A DNA stretch of 64,000 bases from Ancylobacter polymorphus (GTDB lineage: Bacteria > Pseudomonadota > Alphaproteobacteria > Rhizobiales > Xanthobacteraceae): the NCBI RefSeq assembly GCF_030813495.1, contig NZ_JAUSUI010000005.1:62001-126000 (forward strand), written 5' to 3'. A program made the position numbers and the translations under genes. The notes under the pieces were generated by a model, which saw only the letters and a list, made by a program, of their open reading frames with translations, ran no database searches and had not been told where the DNA came from. Positions 63,768-64,000 of this stretch are shown here, piece by piece. Every line of letters begins with the position of its first letter. Position 1 is the first letter of the stretch.

Positions 63768-64000
63768 CACCCCTCCTTCGGGACGAAGGCTCCCGGATAG
63801 GCCATTTTCGGGTCGATATAGGCGAAATAGAGCGCGTCGAGCTGCACCCACAGGACGTCGCACTTGAACTCCAGCGCGCGGATCGCCTGTTCCTGCTGCT
63901 CCGGCGTGCGGGCGTGCTGCTTCACATAGTCGAGCGCGAAGTCGGCATCGCGCGGCGCCTGGGTCAGCCGCTTGTCGAAATAGGCCAGCGTCTCCTTGGA
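63767..64000 (-). CDS. pqqC: PQQ synthase PqqC, C-terminal part (cut by window edge)
   Basis: Only the last 77 residues are in the window. They read ALEFKCDVLWVQLDALYFAY and end in PGAFVPKEG, matching the C-terminal helices of PqqC, the oxidase for the final ring closure and eight-electron oxidation. The frame is open to the window end. The stop overlaps the pqqD start. A PqqCD fusion is excluded by the separate stop. Confidence 0.88.
   Translation of the reverse strand, partial: SKETLAYFDKRLTQAPRDADFALDYVKQHARTPEQQEQAIRALEFKCDVLWVQLDALYFAYIDPKMAYPGAFVPKEG

Overview
This high-GC window looks like an alphaproteobacterial chromosome, most likely Hyphomicrobiales (Rhizobiales) and plausibly Xanthobacteraceae such as Ancylobacter, Starkeya or Xanthobacter. 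That placement is an inference from gene content and order: a Rhizobiales-type porin, fabD-fabG-acpP-fabF-mltG-yicC-gmk, lptF-lptG-lptD-surA-pdxA-rsmA, rpsF-rpsR-DUF2232-rplI-(cfa)-dnaB-alr-radA-cvpA-purF, and a PQQ biosynthesis cluster with a SoxYZ-like carrier. No rRNA, tRNA, CRISPR array, insertion sequence, phage gene or replication origin was seen.

Layout. 1-3060: a LacI-type regulator, an Asp/Glu-racemase-family protein and an aldo-keto reductase, probably one catabolic operon. 3115-11089: five glycosyltransferases, one leftward and four rightward with overlapping stop/start codons, including an 833-residue protein with two GT-B domains; this is the main accessory region. 11217-16841: a transglutaminase-like protease, a lone molybdopterin oxidoreductase, two monocistronic TerC membrane proteins that share a promoter-like block, and ndk. 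17065-17741: two tandem small secreted peptides with the same C-x20-C spacing, which I do not recognise. 18236-22258: a DinB-family protein, an ABC-F ATPase and the porin.

22569-39024 is core genome: holC and pepA diverge from the LPS-export and outer-membrane assembly operon lptF-lptG-lptD-surA-like-pdxA-rsmA, which converges on the fatty-acid and cell-wall operon read leftwards as fabD, fabG, acpP, fabF, mltG, yicC, gmk. 39505-52425 runs rightwards: ribosomal proteins S6, S18 and L9, cyclopropane fatty acid synthase, replicative helicase, alanine racemase, RadA, CvpA, PurF, a VOC protein, an SDR and an unrecognised glycosyltransferase-like gene that overlaps the 3' end of der.

52407-60055 is mostly leftward: der, a short proline-rich lipoprotein, a YfgM-like protein, panB, an NnrU-like membrane protein, prfC, an ArsC/Spx-like protein, a glycine-zipper lipoprotein and a Tat-exported tryptophan-rich repeat protein; a periplasmic L,D-transpeptidase points the other way. 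60261-64000 holds a SoxYZ-like carrier converging on a leftward PQQ operon (pqqC, cut by the window end, then pqqD, pqqE and two unknown exported proteins), suggesting periplasmic quinoprotein (alcohol or methanol dehydrogenase) metabolism.

The least-explained items are the paired C-x20-C peptides, the terC promoter architecture, the terminator that contains the ribosome-binding site of the molybdopterin enzyme, the multi-domain glycosyltransferase operon, and the unknown exported proteins attached to the PQQ operon.
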